Below, piece by piece: positions 4,660 through 5,314 of a stretch of 5,314 bases of DNA (the stretch's first letter is position 1; every line of letters begins with the position of its first letter). The stretch is from CAZTLI01 sp964614375 (GTDB lineage: Bacteria; Chloroflexota; Anaerolineae; Aggregatilineales; Phototrophicaceae): positions 1 to 5,314 of the forward strand of contig CAZTLI010000391.1 of the NCBI GenBank assembly GCA_964614375.1. Reading direction: 5' to 3'. The position numbers and the translations under genes are program-made. A model generated the notes under the pieces. It had not been told where the DNA came from and searched no databases. It worked only from the letters and a program-made list of their open reading frames with translations.

Positions 4660-5314
4660 CTATAATTTCCCACGTAGATTCATCACCCGTGTATCAACAC
4701 CACCCATCCGATACTTATAGACCTCATCGCCGCGCAAAAAGTCAAAAACGTCGCGCCCTTTGTCGATTGCATCCATAATCAAATACGCCAAAAGCACAAT
4801 TCCCGGGCTTAAGTGCCCATACATCTCCGGGTTGAGACCTGAGTTGTAAACCAGAATACGATTGTCATACTCAAAGTTCAGATAGGTCGCGGCAACTTCA
4901 TCATTCACCGTCAAGAAACTGAGCTGAACCCATCCACGCGCGAATAAGACCGGAATGAGTGTCTTGAAAAATGCGACATTACTAGCATCTTGCAGAAATG
5001 CGTGTTTTTGCGGGTCACTCTTCGCCATTAGACCCAAAAATCGGTCAATTTCCACAGGTAAATCGTGTGATTGGTCAACCACATACCAGCTTACTGTTTC
5101 TGGAGCGCCTTCGGTTCGCCGCAGCTTACGCCGAATCTCATGGCGATATTTCTTATTCATGCCACTCAAGAAGGCTTCCCAATCGTCTGGCAAGCGGATG
5201 ACAGGGCACACATCTTGTTGTTCGAGCGTGATCTCAAATCCATATTGTTGCAAAAAGTAAGGAAAGCGCGTTGTCGTGGGAGAAGCTTCAGGGATATTGC
5301 AATAGTCAAAGCTG
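4660..5314 (-). CDS. FemAB / BioF2-like (CelD-type) GNAT-fold acyltransferase, N-terminus missing
   Basis: The frame is open from the right edge to the TAG at 4660, giving 217 visible residues of a protein that is usually 320-400 long. A TTG at 5253 is internal, not the start: the 20 upstream codons continue a family-like sequence (SFDYCNIPEASPTTTRFPYF). The central basic motif KKYRHEIRRKLRR is at visible residues 54-66. Near the C-terminus, YNSGLNPE, SPG and FDFLRGDEVYKYRMGG (190-205) are characteristic of the BioF2-like acetyltransferase family that includes CelD/BcsL of polysaccharide loci and is related to FemAB peptidyltransferases. The likely role is acyl or aminoacyl transfer to a surface glycan or its precursor. 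The next gene, the GT4 glycosyltransferase, starts 17 bases downstream on the same strand, which suggests one operon. The family is secure; the substrate is unknown. Confidence 0.9.
   Translation of the reverse strand, partial: SFDYCNIPEASPTTTRFPYFLQQYGFEITLEQQDVCPVIRLPDDWEAFLSGMNKKYRHEIRRKLRRTEGAPETVSWYVVDQSHDLPVEIDRFLGLMAKSDPQKHAFLQDASNVAFFKTLIPVLFARGWVQLSFLTVNDEVAATYLNFEYDNRILVYNSGLNPEMYGHLSPGIVLLAYLIMDAIDKGRDVFDFLRGDEVYKYRMGGVDTRVMNLRGKL

Noticed and set aside
4661..4666. Perfect TATAAT on the plus strand
   Set aside because: No -35 box lies 16-18 bases upstream, and it would only drive antisense transcription into the acyltransferase gene. It overlaps that gene's stop codon and is probably chance.
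5251..5253. TTG as start codon of the acyltransferase
   Set aside because: The frame stays open to the window edge, and the upstream residues fit the family, so the true start is outside the window.

Overview
The window looks like chromosomal DNA from a free-living bacterium, most likely a Chloroflexota member of the Anaerolineae type. That placement is inferred from protein style: a secreted CAP-domain protein with a long Pro/Thr linker and Cys-containing C-terminal repeats, next to an MshA-like GT4 glycosyltransferase and a FemAB/BioF2-like acyltransferase. It is not proven. Base composition looks moderate. I see no insertion sequence, CRISPR array, tRNA or rRNA.

Layout, left to right. (1) Positions 1-925, minus strand: the first 308 codons of argininosuccinate synthase (argG), whose C-terminus runs off the left edge. 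(2) Positions 926-1201: the argG leader region, the most interesting part of the window. On the minus strand it holds a promoter with a perfect TTGACA box, a 28-residue leader ORF with six Arg codons among seven consecutive codons (RRVRRRR), mutually exclusive RNA pairings, an intrinsic terminator with a U-run, and then the argG Shine-Dalgarno sequence in a small hairpin. This is the full logic of a ribosome-mediated arginine attenuator. (3) Positions 1202-2896, minus strand: a secreted CAP/SCP (YkwD-like) protein with two gapless 117-residue C-terminal repeats. (4) Positions 2897-3080: a divergent promoter region. (5) Positions 3081-3389, plus strand: a 102-residue cytoplasmic protein I do not recognise. 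Its stop codon overlaps the stop codon of the next gene. (6) Positions 3386-4642, minus strand: a GT4 glycosyltransferase. (7) Positions 4660-5314, minus strand: a FemAB/BioF2-like acyltransferase missing its N-terminus at the right edge. Genes 7 and 6 are 17 bases apart and look like one operon for a cell-surface glycan or envelope product.

Proposed working of the argG leader: transcription begins at or just before the leader ATG. With enough charged Arg-tRNA the ribosome clears the Arg run and the terminator at 993-1022 forms. When Arg-tRNA is scarce the ribosome stalls on the run, covers RNA segment 1 and frees segment 2 to pair with the terminator's 5' arm, so transcription continues into argG. 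The codons, hairpin arms and U-run are read directly from the sequence; the regulatory behaviour is inference.
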